Origin: JBCBEX01 sp038528235
GTDB taxonomy: Bacteria > Bacteroidota > Rhodothermia > Rhodothermales > Rubricoccaceae
Assembly: GCA_038528235.1 (NCBI GenBank)
Contig: JBCBEX010000073.1
Location: forward strand, 1-22,550
Length of the DNA: 22,550 nt
Direction of reading: 5' to 3'
A program made the translations under genes and the position numbers. The notes beneath the pieces were generated by a model. The model worked only from the letters and a program-made list of their open reading frames with translations, had not been told where the DNA came from and ran no database searches. Shown in pieces: positions 1 to 5,411 of the stretch. Position 1 is the stretch's first letter; the number at the start of each line of letters is the position of its first letter.

Positions 1-10
1 CCAAAATACC

Positions 11-70
11 GTGGCGGTGTGGCGGTGTGGCGGTGTGGCGGTGTGGCGGTGTGGCGGTGTGGCGGTGTGG
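11..70. repeat. Octamer tandem repeat (GTGGCGGT) x7.5
   Basis: Seven perfect copies of the 8-bp unit GTGGCGGT are followed by a half copy (GTGG), with no spacers. The array lies in the gap downstream of pheA, which is transcribed towards it. The same unit, in either orientation, recurs at 437-468, 5356-5405 and 14494-14517, so this is the purest member of a dispersed family. The unit has no stop codon in any of the six frames. It resembles the short tandemly repeated repetitive (STRR) sequences known from cyanobacteria in form; its function is unknown. Confidence 0.95.
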
Positions 71-133
71 AAGCAAATCGGGTTCGGTGGCAGCGTCAAA
101 CGAATTCGGCCCGGCGACGCTTCCCTATTCGCC

Positions 134-154
134 AGTCGCTAGTCCCTAGTCGCT
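134..154. repeat. Heptamer tandem repeat (AGTCGCT) x3
   Basis: Three adjacent 7-bp units read AGTCGCT, AGTCCCT, AGTCGCT, so one has a single mismatch. They lie just downstream of the pheA stop codon. The unit differs from the TCGAAGG heptamer elsewhere in the window but has the same 7-bp period. Only three copies are present, so a chance origin is possible. Confidence 0.6.
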
Positions 155-164
155 ATCCCGTGGG

Positions 165-1091
165 CTATCCTACCCGTCGCCCCACGGGGTAGCTGCCGAG
201 CACCTGCACGCGCGCAGCGAAGTCGGCGAGGTGGTCGAGCGCGCGGGCGACGGGGCGGTCGTCGGCGTGGCCGCCGAGGTCGAGGTAGAAGAGGTATTGT
301 CCCGGCGAGCCTACGAGCGGGCGGCTCTCGATCTTGAGCAGGTCGAGGTCGCGCAGGGCGAAGACGGCGAGGCTCTTGAAAAGGGCGCCCGGCACGTTGG
401 CCCGCAGCGCGAAGACGAGCGAGGTCTTGAAGTGCGGCCGCGTGGCTGTGTCGCGGTGCGGCGGTGTGACTCCGTCTCCTCCCCCGTTCTCCGCCTCCTC
501 GTCCGCTCGCCTCTCGATGGCGAGGAAGCGGGTGACGTTGTTCGGGTCGCCCTCGATGCCAGCGGCGAGCACGACGAGGCCGTACTCCTCCGCCGCGGCG
601 GCGCTGGCGATGGCGGCCTCGGCGCTGAGGCGCTCGCCCCCGAGTTCGACATCCGCGAGGCGACGGGCGGCCCCAGCGGTATCGTAGTCGGCGACGGGCT
701 TTGCGTCGGGGAGGTGCTTGCGGAGCCAGGCGTCGCACTGGCCGAGCGCCTGCGGGTGCGAGCGAACCCGCTTCACATCAGGCAGCGTGGTGCCCGGTCG
801 GGCCATCAGGTGGTGGCGGATGCGCAGGTGCACCTCGCCGACGATGGGCAGGCCGTACTCGCGCAGCAGGTCGTAGTTGACGTGAACGCTCCCGAAGCGC
901 GCGTTTTCGATGGGCACGAGGCCCTGCTCGACCGCTCCCCCAGCAACGGCCTCGAAGACGGCGCGGAAGCTGGCGCAGGGCACCGGCTCCACGTCTGGCC
1001 CGAAGAAGGCGCGCACGGCCTCCTCGCTGAACGCCCCAACCTCGCCCTGGAAGCCGATACGCGGCGGCGTCGAATGTGGACGGTCGGCCAT
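165..1091 (-). CDS. pheA: Prephenate dehydratase (P-protein)
   Basis: This 308-residue enzyme converts prephenate to phenylpyruvate in phenylalanine synthesis. The dehydratase domain covers about residues 10-193, with the SHPQALGQC motif (111-119) and the catalytic TRF triplet (Thr187-Arg188-Phe189). An ACT regulatory domain follows (about 221-303) with the ESRP motif (255-258), which in this family binds phenylalanine for feedback inhibition. There is no chorismate mutase domain, so it is the monofunctional form. The linker at about 194-220 is longer than usual, rich in Glu/Gly, and includes VTPPHRDTATRP, which matches the translation of the octamer repeat found elsewhere in the window. The ATG is three bases after the menI stop codon, implying co-transcription and probably translational coupling. 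Confidence 0.95.
   Translation of the reverse strand: MADRPHSTPPRIGFQGEVGAFSEEAVRAFFGPDVEPVPCASFRAVFEAVAGGAVEQGLVPIENARFGSVHVNYDLLREYGLPIVGEVHLRIRHHLMARPGTTLPDVKRVRSHPQALGQCDAWLRKHLPDAKPVADYDTAGAARRLADVELGGERLSAEAAIASAAAAEEYGLVVLAAGIEGDPNNVTRFLAIERRADEEAENGGGDGVTPPHRDTATRPHFKTSLVFALRANVPGALFKSLAVFALRDLDLLKIESRPLVGSPGQYLFYLDLGGHADDRPVARALDHLADFAARVQVLGSYPVGRRVG
437..468. repeat. Degenerate octamer array inside pheA
   Basis: Read on the plus strand, four 8-bp units are GCCGCGTG, GCTGTGTC, GCGGTGCG and GCGGTGTG. The last is perfect and the others have two, two and one mismatches to GCGGTGTG. On the pheA coding strand this stretch yields VTPPHRDTATRP, 9 of 12 residues identical to the translation of a perfect array (ATPPHRHTATPP). 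It falls exactly in the linker between the catalytic and ACT domains, where an insertion would be tolerated. Confidence 0.7.
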
Positions 1092-1094
1092 CGG

Positions 1095-1493
1095 CTAGCC
1101 CTTGCGCAGCGGCGTGATGGCGACGGTGCAGCGGCTCACGCAGACCAGCTTCTCGGCCTCGTCGCGGATCTCGACCTGCCAGACCTGCGAGGTGCGGCCC
1201 TGGTGCAGCGGCGTCGCGACGCCCGTGAGCAGGCCGTCCTGCTTCGAGCGGAGGTGGTTGGCGTTGATCTCCATGCCGAACGCCGTGTGGCCCTCGGGCG
1301 CACCGAGGAAGGCGCCGTACGACACGAGCGTCTCGGCGAAGGCCACGCTCGCGCCGCCGTGGAGGTAGCCCATCGGCTGGTGGTGGTCGGGCGTGACCGG
1401 CATCGTGGCGACGACGCGGTCGGGGCCCGCCTCCAGGAGTTCGATGCCGAGGAGCGCGGCGAGGCCGCCGGTCGTGTTGGGGAGCGCAGCCAT
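1095..1493 (-). CDS. menI: 1,4-dihydroxy-2-naphthoyl-CoA hydrolase, hotdog thioesterase
   Basis: This 132-residue single-domain hotdog thioesterase probably releases DHNA from DHNA-CoA before MenA prenylates it. It closely resembles E. coli YdiI/MenI: it has the GYLHGGASVAFAET stretch (42-55) with His45 and the likely catalytic Glu54, followed by GMEINANHLRS and HQGRTSQVWQVEI. The neighbouring menaquinone genes favour MenI over the related EntH or PaaI functions. The start ATG is preceded within eight bases by the TCGAAGG heptamer array, so the usual ribosome-binding position holds only CCCCG and repeat sequence. The pheA start follows three bases after its stop codon. Confidence 0.88.
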   Translation of the reverse strand: MAALPNTTGGLAALLGIELLEAGPDRVVATMPVTPDHHQPMGYLHGGASVAFAETLVSYGAFLGAPEGHTAFGMEINANHLRSKQDGLLTGVATPLHQGRTSQVWQVEIRDEAEKLVCVSRCTVAITPLRKG

Positions 1494-1500
1494 GGCGGGG

Positions 1501-1555
1501 TCGAAGGTCGAAGGTCGAAGGTCGAAGGTCGAAGGTCGAAGGTCGAAGGTCGAAG
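1501..1555. repeat. Heptamer tandem repeat (TCGAAGG) x7.9
   Basis: Seven perfect 7-bp TCGAAGG units (1501-1549) are followed by TCGAAG. The array lies immediately upstream of the menI start codon (1493, minus strand) and would be in the menI leader if transcription starts further upstream. A second, partly degenerate array of the same unit in the opposite orientation is in menE (20091-20132). Translation in any frame gives the stop-free cycle SKVEGRR on one strand and STFDLRP on the other. Confidence 0.95.
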
Positions 1556-1579
1556 AAGGTGTCGCTCAGAGCGAATCCA

Positions 1580-1606
1580 GTCAAGCGAATATCGCCCCAG
1601 CTTGAC
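1580..1606. terminator. Perfect 7-bp inverted repeat downstream of lipoprotein gene
   Basis: GTCAAGC (1580-1586) and GCTTGAC (1600-1606) are perfect inverted repeats around a 13-base centre. The element lies between the stop of the lipoprotein gene (1632, minus strand) and the menI leader, so it could be a weak terminator or an operator. There is no U-rich tail, so the assignment is tentative. Confidence 0.3.
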
Positions 1607-1631
1607 GGGTCCATCTCTTCACGCTGAACCC

Positions 1632-2216
1632 TCACTCTTCATGCGCCATGCCCGTCGTGTCCGCCGGGTAGCCCCGGAGGTCGTCGTAGAGCGCGATCTG
1701 GGCGGGGCGCAGCGTATCGCGCATGGCGACGTGCGCGACGAGGTGCAGCGCACGGAGGTCGCCCAGCACGTCGGCCACGACACGGGAGGCACGCTGGACG
1801 TTCGCCTCGGTGGCGACCTGGTGGACGAACAGGCTGTCGAGCGCCCGCTCTGCTGCGATGTAGGCCTCGCCCAGGCGTGGGGCCTCCTCGACGACTTCCT
1901 GGCGGAGTTGCTCGGCGTAGGCCTGCTGTTCAGGCGAGAGGCCGAGCGTGTCGCGGAGTTCGAGGACGTGGAGCGGGCCGGGGAAGTGGTTGCGCTCAGC
2001 GGGGATGGCGAGGCCCATACCGCGCCCGGCGAGGTAGCCCTCGATCTCGCGGTCGGCGAGTGCGGTGATGCGGCGGTCGCGCGGCGGTTCGGGCTCTGGG
2101 CCGATTGCTGGCGTCTCCGCAGCGGTCGTGTCAGGTAGCGCGGGATCGGCTGGAGGGTCCGGGGCCACACAGGCGGCGAGGAGCAGCGAGACAAGCAGGC
2201 AGAGCGACACACGCAT
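1632..2216 (-). CDS. Spy/CpxP-like periplasmic lipoprotein
   Basis: This 194-residue protein begins with a lipoprotein signal peptide: the lipobox is LAAC and the acylated cysteine is Cys16. A Pro/Glu-rich tether follows (about 17-48). The rest is predicted to be helical, with LGLSPEQQ (91-98) and LRPAQIALYDDLRGY (169-183), the spaced LTxxQ-like motifs of the Spy/CpxP/LTXXQ family. The segment RGMGLAIPAERNHFPGPLHVLEL (65-87) is typical of Bacteroidota members. Such proteins act as periplasmic chaperones or metal/envelope-stress sensors; the partner is unknown here. It is divergent from the glycosidase gene and upstream of menI and pheA, separated by a repeat-bearing gap of 138 bases. Confidence 0.75.
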   Translation of the reverse strand: MRVSLCLLVSLLLAACVAPDPPADPALPDTTAAETPAIGPEPEPPRDRRITALADREIEGYLAGRGMGLAIPAERNHFPGPLHVLELRDTLGLSPEQQAYAEQLRQEVVEEAPRLGEAYIAAERALDSLFVHQVATEANVQRASRVVADVLGDLRALHLVAHVAMRDTLRPAQIALYDDLRGYPADTTGMAHEE

Positions 2217-2325
2217 GGTTCGGCAACAGCGATGGTTCGAGGGTGACGAAGACTAAGAAGTAGGAAAGAGTCGCCAGGCCGCCGATCCGGCTCTGTCATG
2301 ACGGGCTCGGCCAGACGCAGACGGC

Positions 2326-2334
2326 TATCTTACC
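2326..2334 (+). promoter_or_regulatory. Putative -7 promoter element TATCTTACC
   Basis: TATCTTACC lies 33 bases before the ATG of the glycosidase gene. The same core ATCTTACC occurs 35 bases before the ATG of the flavoprotein gene (4058-4066). It loosely resembles the Bacteroidota -7 box TAnnTTTG. No convincing -33 TTTG box was found, so this rests on position and recurrence alone. Confidence 0.3.
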
Positions 2335-2367
2335 CACGCTGGCCGCATTCTGCCCGCTCTGACTTTC

Positions 2368-4005
2368 ATGCCGTCGTTCCTACGTCTCTGCGCCGTGCTA
2401 GCCTGCACGCTTTTCTCCACCGACGCCGCGGCGCAGATCGTCCAGACGTGGACCCCGCGCGACGACCTGAACGCGGGCCTCCCCGGTTCCATCCGTGTCT
2501 TCGAGGCCGCGCAGACCAGCTTCTCACTCACCGCCTGGTACGTGGAGGCGGACCTCTCGGCAGACGACGGCTGGCGCGTTCGCGCGTTGCTCTCGGACGC
2601 CAGCGGTGGCACCGAGACGACCGCCTCGTTCGCTGCAGATGCGGAGGCCCTGGTAGCGATCAACGGCGGCTACTACAGCGGCAGTCAGTCGTTCAGCCTC
2701 GTCGCCGAGGACGGGGTGGTGAGCAGTTCGAACATCGCCACCCTCAATCGTGGCGGGGTGCCGTTCTTCCCCACGCGCGGCGCGTTCGCCGTGCTGGAGG
2801 ACGGGACGCCTGACGTGGCGTGGATCTCCACCGTGGACGGCGTGCCGTATGCCTACCCCACCCCGAGCCCCAACGCGCCGGGAGTCCCGCAGCCGCAGTC
2901 CAGTTCGACCTTCCCTGAGGGCGGCGCGCCGTGGCCGCTCGGCACCGGGATCGGCGGCGGCCCCGTGCTGGTGGACGACGGGGCCCTGCGGCTGACCTGG
3001 GAGGAAGAAGTGTTCTTCGGCGGCTCGGGCGTCGACCTCGGCGTGCGCCGCGCGCGGACGGTGCTCGGCTACACGGCCGACAACCGTCTGCTGATTCTCG
3101 TTGCGGCGGAGCGCAGTACCGGAAATGGCCTCACCCTCACAGAGGCGGCCGAGGTCATGCTGGACCTCGGGGCCGTCGAAGCGGTCAACCTCGACGGCGG
3201 TGGCTCGACGAGCCTCGTGGTGGGCGACACCGACCTCACGAACACCACCCGGCGCGTCGCCTCAGCTTTCCTCCTCGCCCCGCCGCCCGACGACGAGCCC
3301 GACGGCGCGCTCTACTTCGACACGGGCGACGCCTGCTGCTATCGCGAGACCGACGGCTGGTTCGAGAGCGCCAACCCGCCCTTCTACGGAGGCACGCCAT
3401 CCCGTCTCAACGAAGTCGGCGACGGCAGCGACACGGCCACGTTCGTCTTCGAGGGCATCGGAGACGCGACGTATGAGCTCGCCGCCTGGTGGGTCCCCTC
3501 CACGAACCGCGCGGGAGACACACCCTACACGGTCTACCAGCAAGGCATTCCGACAACTGTACGCGTGGACCAGCGGCCCGCGAGCACGAGCAACCGATGG
3601 AACGTGCTGGGCCGGTTCATTCTCCTGCCAGGCGACTCGGTCGTGGTGAGCGACGGCGCCTCAGGCGGCCCAGGCAGGTTCGTGACGGTAGACGCGTTGC
3701 GGCTGTCCGACCCCAGTGCCGTCCCGAACACGGACGACGACCGGCCAGGTGCCACCGCGTTCGAGGTGTTCCCAAACCCTGCCGCTGACCGCCTCACGCT
3801 CGCGTTCGAGACGCCCCTTACGCGCCCCGCCTCTGTATCCGTACTCGACGTGCTCGGGCGAGTGGTGGCGCAGACCGAGATCACTGGGGCGCGGTCCACG
3901 ATCGCGCTGCCCGACCTCGCCCCTGGCCGCTATGTTTTGCGCGTGGCTCTATCAGAGGGGCGAGCAGAACCGCTGACGCATCGCCCCCTCACCATCGTGC
4001 GATGA
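2368..4005 (+). CDS. Secreted NAGPA-type phosphodiester glycosidase with T9SS sorting domain
   Basis: This 545-residue secreted protein has a Sec signal peptide ending near AAAQ (about residue 22). The catalytic region at about 90-305 carries NAGPA/DUF2233 hallmarks: AINGGYYSG (97-105), GIGGGPVLV (194-202) and VNLDGGGSTS (273-282). Family members cleave phosphodiester-linked sugars such as GlcNAc-1-phosphate. A golvesin-like beta-sandwich follows (about 313-447), and a Por/type IX C-terminal sorting domain (about 463-545) includes FEVFPNPAADRL and VLDVLGRVV. The protein is therefore expected to cross the outer membrane and be surface-attached or released. Its substrate cannot be read from the sequence. 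It stands apart functionally from the menaquinone genes that follow. Confidence 0.85.
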   Translation: MPSFLRLCAVLACTLFSTDAAAQIVQTWTPRDDLNAGLPGSIRVFEAAQTSFSLTAWYVEADLSADDGWRVRALLSDASGGTETTASFAADAEALVAINGGYYSGSQSFSLVAEDGVVSSSNIATLNRGGVPFFPTRGAFAVLEDGTPDVAWISTVDGVPYAYPTPSPNAPGVPQPQSSSTFPEGGAPWPLGTGIGGGPVLVDDGALRLTWEEEVFFGGSGVDLGVRRARTVLGYTADNRLLILVAAERSTGNGLTLTEAAEVMLDLGAVEAVNLDGGGSTSLVVGDTDLTNTTRRVASAFLLAPPPDDEPDGALYFDTGDACCYRETDGWFESANPPFYGGTPSRLNEVGDGSDTATFVFEGIGDATYELAAWWVPSTNRAGDTPYTVYQQGIPTTVRVDQRPASTSNRWNVLGRFILLPGDSVVVSDGASGGPGRFVTVDALRLSDPSAVPNTDDDRPGATAFEVFPNPAADRLTLAFETPLTRPASVSVLDVLGRVVAQTEITGARSTIALPDLAPGRYVLRVALSEGRAEPLTHRPLTIVR

Positions 4006-4031
4006 GTCGCCCTATGCGGCCCTGAACACCA

Positions 4032-4047
4032 CACGCCCACGGGCGTG
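4032..4047 (+). terminator. Short GC-rich hairpin after glycosidase gene
   Basis: CACGCCC (4032-4038) and GGGCGTG (4041-4047) form a perfect inverted repeat with a minimal 2-base centre, which would open to a 6-bp stem with a 4-base loop. It begins 27 bases after the glycosidase stop codon. There is no T-tract, so termination is only possible, not shown. Confidence 0.3.
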
Positions 4048-4057
4048 CTCGGTCCAC

Positions 4058-4066
4058 GATCTTACC
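4058..4066 (+). promoter_or_regulatory. Putative -7 promoter element GATCTTACC
   Basis: GATCTTACC shares eight bases with the element 33 bases before the glycosidase start and sits 35 bases before the ATG at 4102. If real, it would start transcription of the flavoprotein and possibly menD after the hairpin at 4032-4047. The assignment is tentative. Confidence 0.28.
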
Positions 4067-4101
4067 GCTTTCCCGATTTCTAGCCTCCTCGTATCTCCCT
4101 G

Positions 4102-5334
4102 ATGGATTTCGACGCAATCATCGTAGGCGCTGGCCCAGGCGGCGCGACCGCCGCGGCCGAGATGGCCAAGGCCGGCCTGCGCCCGCTCCTCCTCGACAAG
4201 ACCGACGCCTTCCCCCGCGACAAGATCTGCGGCGACGCGGTGAGCGGCAAGAGCGTAGACGTGTTGCGCCGCCTCAACCTCCTCGACCGGCTCGTGGAGC
4301 AGCGGCCCAGCCTCGGCTCGTGGGGCGTGACCTTCTCCGGGCCGTTCGGCGACGAGGTCGCGATCCCGTTCACGAAGGAGCTCAACAAGCCCGTCGCGCC
4401 TGGCTTCGTCTGCGACCGCGTCTCGTTCGACGACCTCATGGTTGAGTACGCGCTGGAGCAGGGCGTCGAGTTGTGGCTCGGCACGCGGGTCCTCGGGCTG
4501 CTCTGGGAGGGCGACCAGGTCGTCGGCGTCCGCCTCGCGCGGGGTGGCGACGGTGCCCCGACGGAGGTGCGTGCCCCCCTCGTGATCGGGGCCGACGGGG
4601 CCTACTCGGTCGTGGCGAAGGAGCTCGGCATGGAGCAGCTCGTCGAGAACCACTACTGCGCCGGGCTGCGCGCCTACTACGAGGGCGTGACCGGCTTCCA
4701 CCCGCTCAACCACATCGAAATCCACTTCGTTGAGGAGTCGATTCCGGGCTACTTCTGGATCTTCCCGATGGCCAACGGTCGCGCGAACGTGGGGCTGGGC
4801 ATGCGCTCCGACTTCATCAAGAAGCGCGACATCAAGCTCAAGCCGCTCCTCGACCTGCTGGTGGACCACCCGCGCTTCAAGGAGCGGTTCAAGGACGCCA
4901 CGCGCATCGGCCCGGTGAAAGGCTGGGGGCTGCCGCTCGGCTCGAAGCCGCGCCCGCTTGCCGGGCCAGGCTGGATGCTCGTCGGCGACGCCGGGAGCCT
5001 CATCGACCCGTTCACGGGCGAGGGCATCGGCAACGCGATGATCTCCGCCGAGTTCGCCGCGCAGTGGACCGCTAAGGCGAAGGCCGCAAACGACTACTCC
5101 AGCGGCTTCCTCCAAGGCTACGACCGCGACGTGCACGAGTACCTCGACTCCGAACTGCGCCTCAGCTACGCCATGCAGCGCCTCGGCCAGTGGAAGTGGC
5201 TCCTCAACACCGTCGTGAAGAAGGCCAGCCGCAGCCCCGAGCTCGCCGACTACATCTCGACGATGTTCGACGACGAGAGCCAGCGGCGCAAGCTCATCTC
5301 ACCGATGTTCTACCTCCGCGTGCTGATGGCATAG
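4102..5334 (+). CDS. Geranylgeranyl reductase family FAD-dependent oxidoreductase
   Basis: This 410-residue flavoprotein has an N-terminal dinucleotide-binding GAGPGG motif (9-14), the family signature PRDKICGD (38-45) and a second FAD motif GWMLVGDAG (290-298) followed by DPFTGEGIGNAM. Members reduce double bonds in prenyl chains (chlorophyll side chain, archaeal lipids) or, as MenJ in mycobacteria, the beta-isoprene unit of menaquinone. Its position directly before menD suggests a MenJ-like job on the quinone tail, but this is inference; a lipid or carotenoid substrate is also possible. The start ATG fits because the Rossmann motif begins at residue 4. It ends 77 bases before the proposed menD start, with an octamer hairpin between them. 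Confidence 0.82.
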   Translation: MDFDAIIVGAGPGGATAAAEMAKAGLRPLLLDKTDAFPRDKICGDAVSGKSVDVLRRLNLLDRLVEQRPSLGSWGVTFSGPFGDEVAIPFTKELNKPVAPGFVCDRVSFDDLMVEYALEQGVELWLGTRVLGLLWEGDQVVGVRLARGGDGAPTEVRAPLVIGADGAYSVVAKELGMEQLVENHYCAGLRAYYEGVTGFHPLNHIEIHFVEESIPGYFWIFPMANGRANVGLGMRSDFIKKRDIKLKPLLDLLVDHPRFKERFKDATRIGPVKGWGLPLGSKPRPLAGPGWMLVGDAGSLIDPFTGEGIGNAMISAEFAAQWTAKAKAANDYSSGFLQGYDRDVHEYLDSELRLSYAMQRLGQWKWLLNTVVKKASRSPELADYISTMFDDESQRRKLISPMFYLRVLMA

Positions 5335-5355
5335 GACGATGGGTGCAGCCGTGCT

Positions 5356-5405
5356 GCGGTGTGGCGGTGCGGCATGACCTCTTCACCGCCACACCGCCAC
5401 ACCGC
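5356..5405. repeat. Opposed octamer arrays forming a perfect hairpin before menD
   Basis: The left arm GCGGTGTGGCGGTG (5356-5369) is the exact reverse complement of CACCGCCACACCGC (5384-5397), giving a 14-bp stem with a 14-base loop. The right array continues as CACCGC to 5405. Both arms are made of the octamer unit of the 11-70 array, in opposite orientations. The hairpin ends six bases before the proposed menD GTG, so in mRNA it could act as an attenuator, an RNA-stability element or a block to ribosome access. There is no T-tract. Confidence 0.85.
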
Positions 5406-5411
5406 GTCACC

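Noticed and set aside
11..70. CRISPR array or origin iterons
   Set aside because: The units are contiguous 8-mers without spacers, and no cas, replication-initiator or DnaA-box context is present.
1095..1493. PaaI-type phenylacetyl-CoA thioesterase instead of MenI
   Set aside because: The INANHLRS and SQVWQVEI segments follow E. coli YdiI/MenI closely and the men genes are nearby; no paa genes are seen.
231..2138. Long plus-strand open frame (635 codons) across pheA, menI and the lipoprotein gene
   Set aside because: It is antisense to three recognisable genes and its translation is low-complexity and family-free; high GC leaves the reverse frames open.
4012..5136. Minus-strand open frame (374 codons) opposite the flavoprotein gene
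   Set aside because: FAD motifs identify the plus-strand gene; the minus frame is an antisense artefact.
5190..5411. Upstream extension of menD
   Set aside because: It would overlap the flavoprotein gene and translate the octamer repeats; MenD homology begins after 5412.
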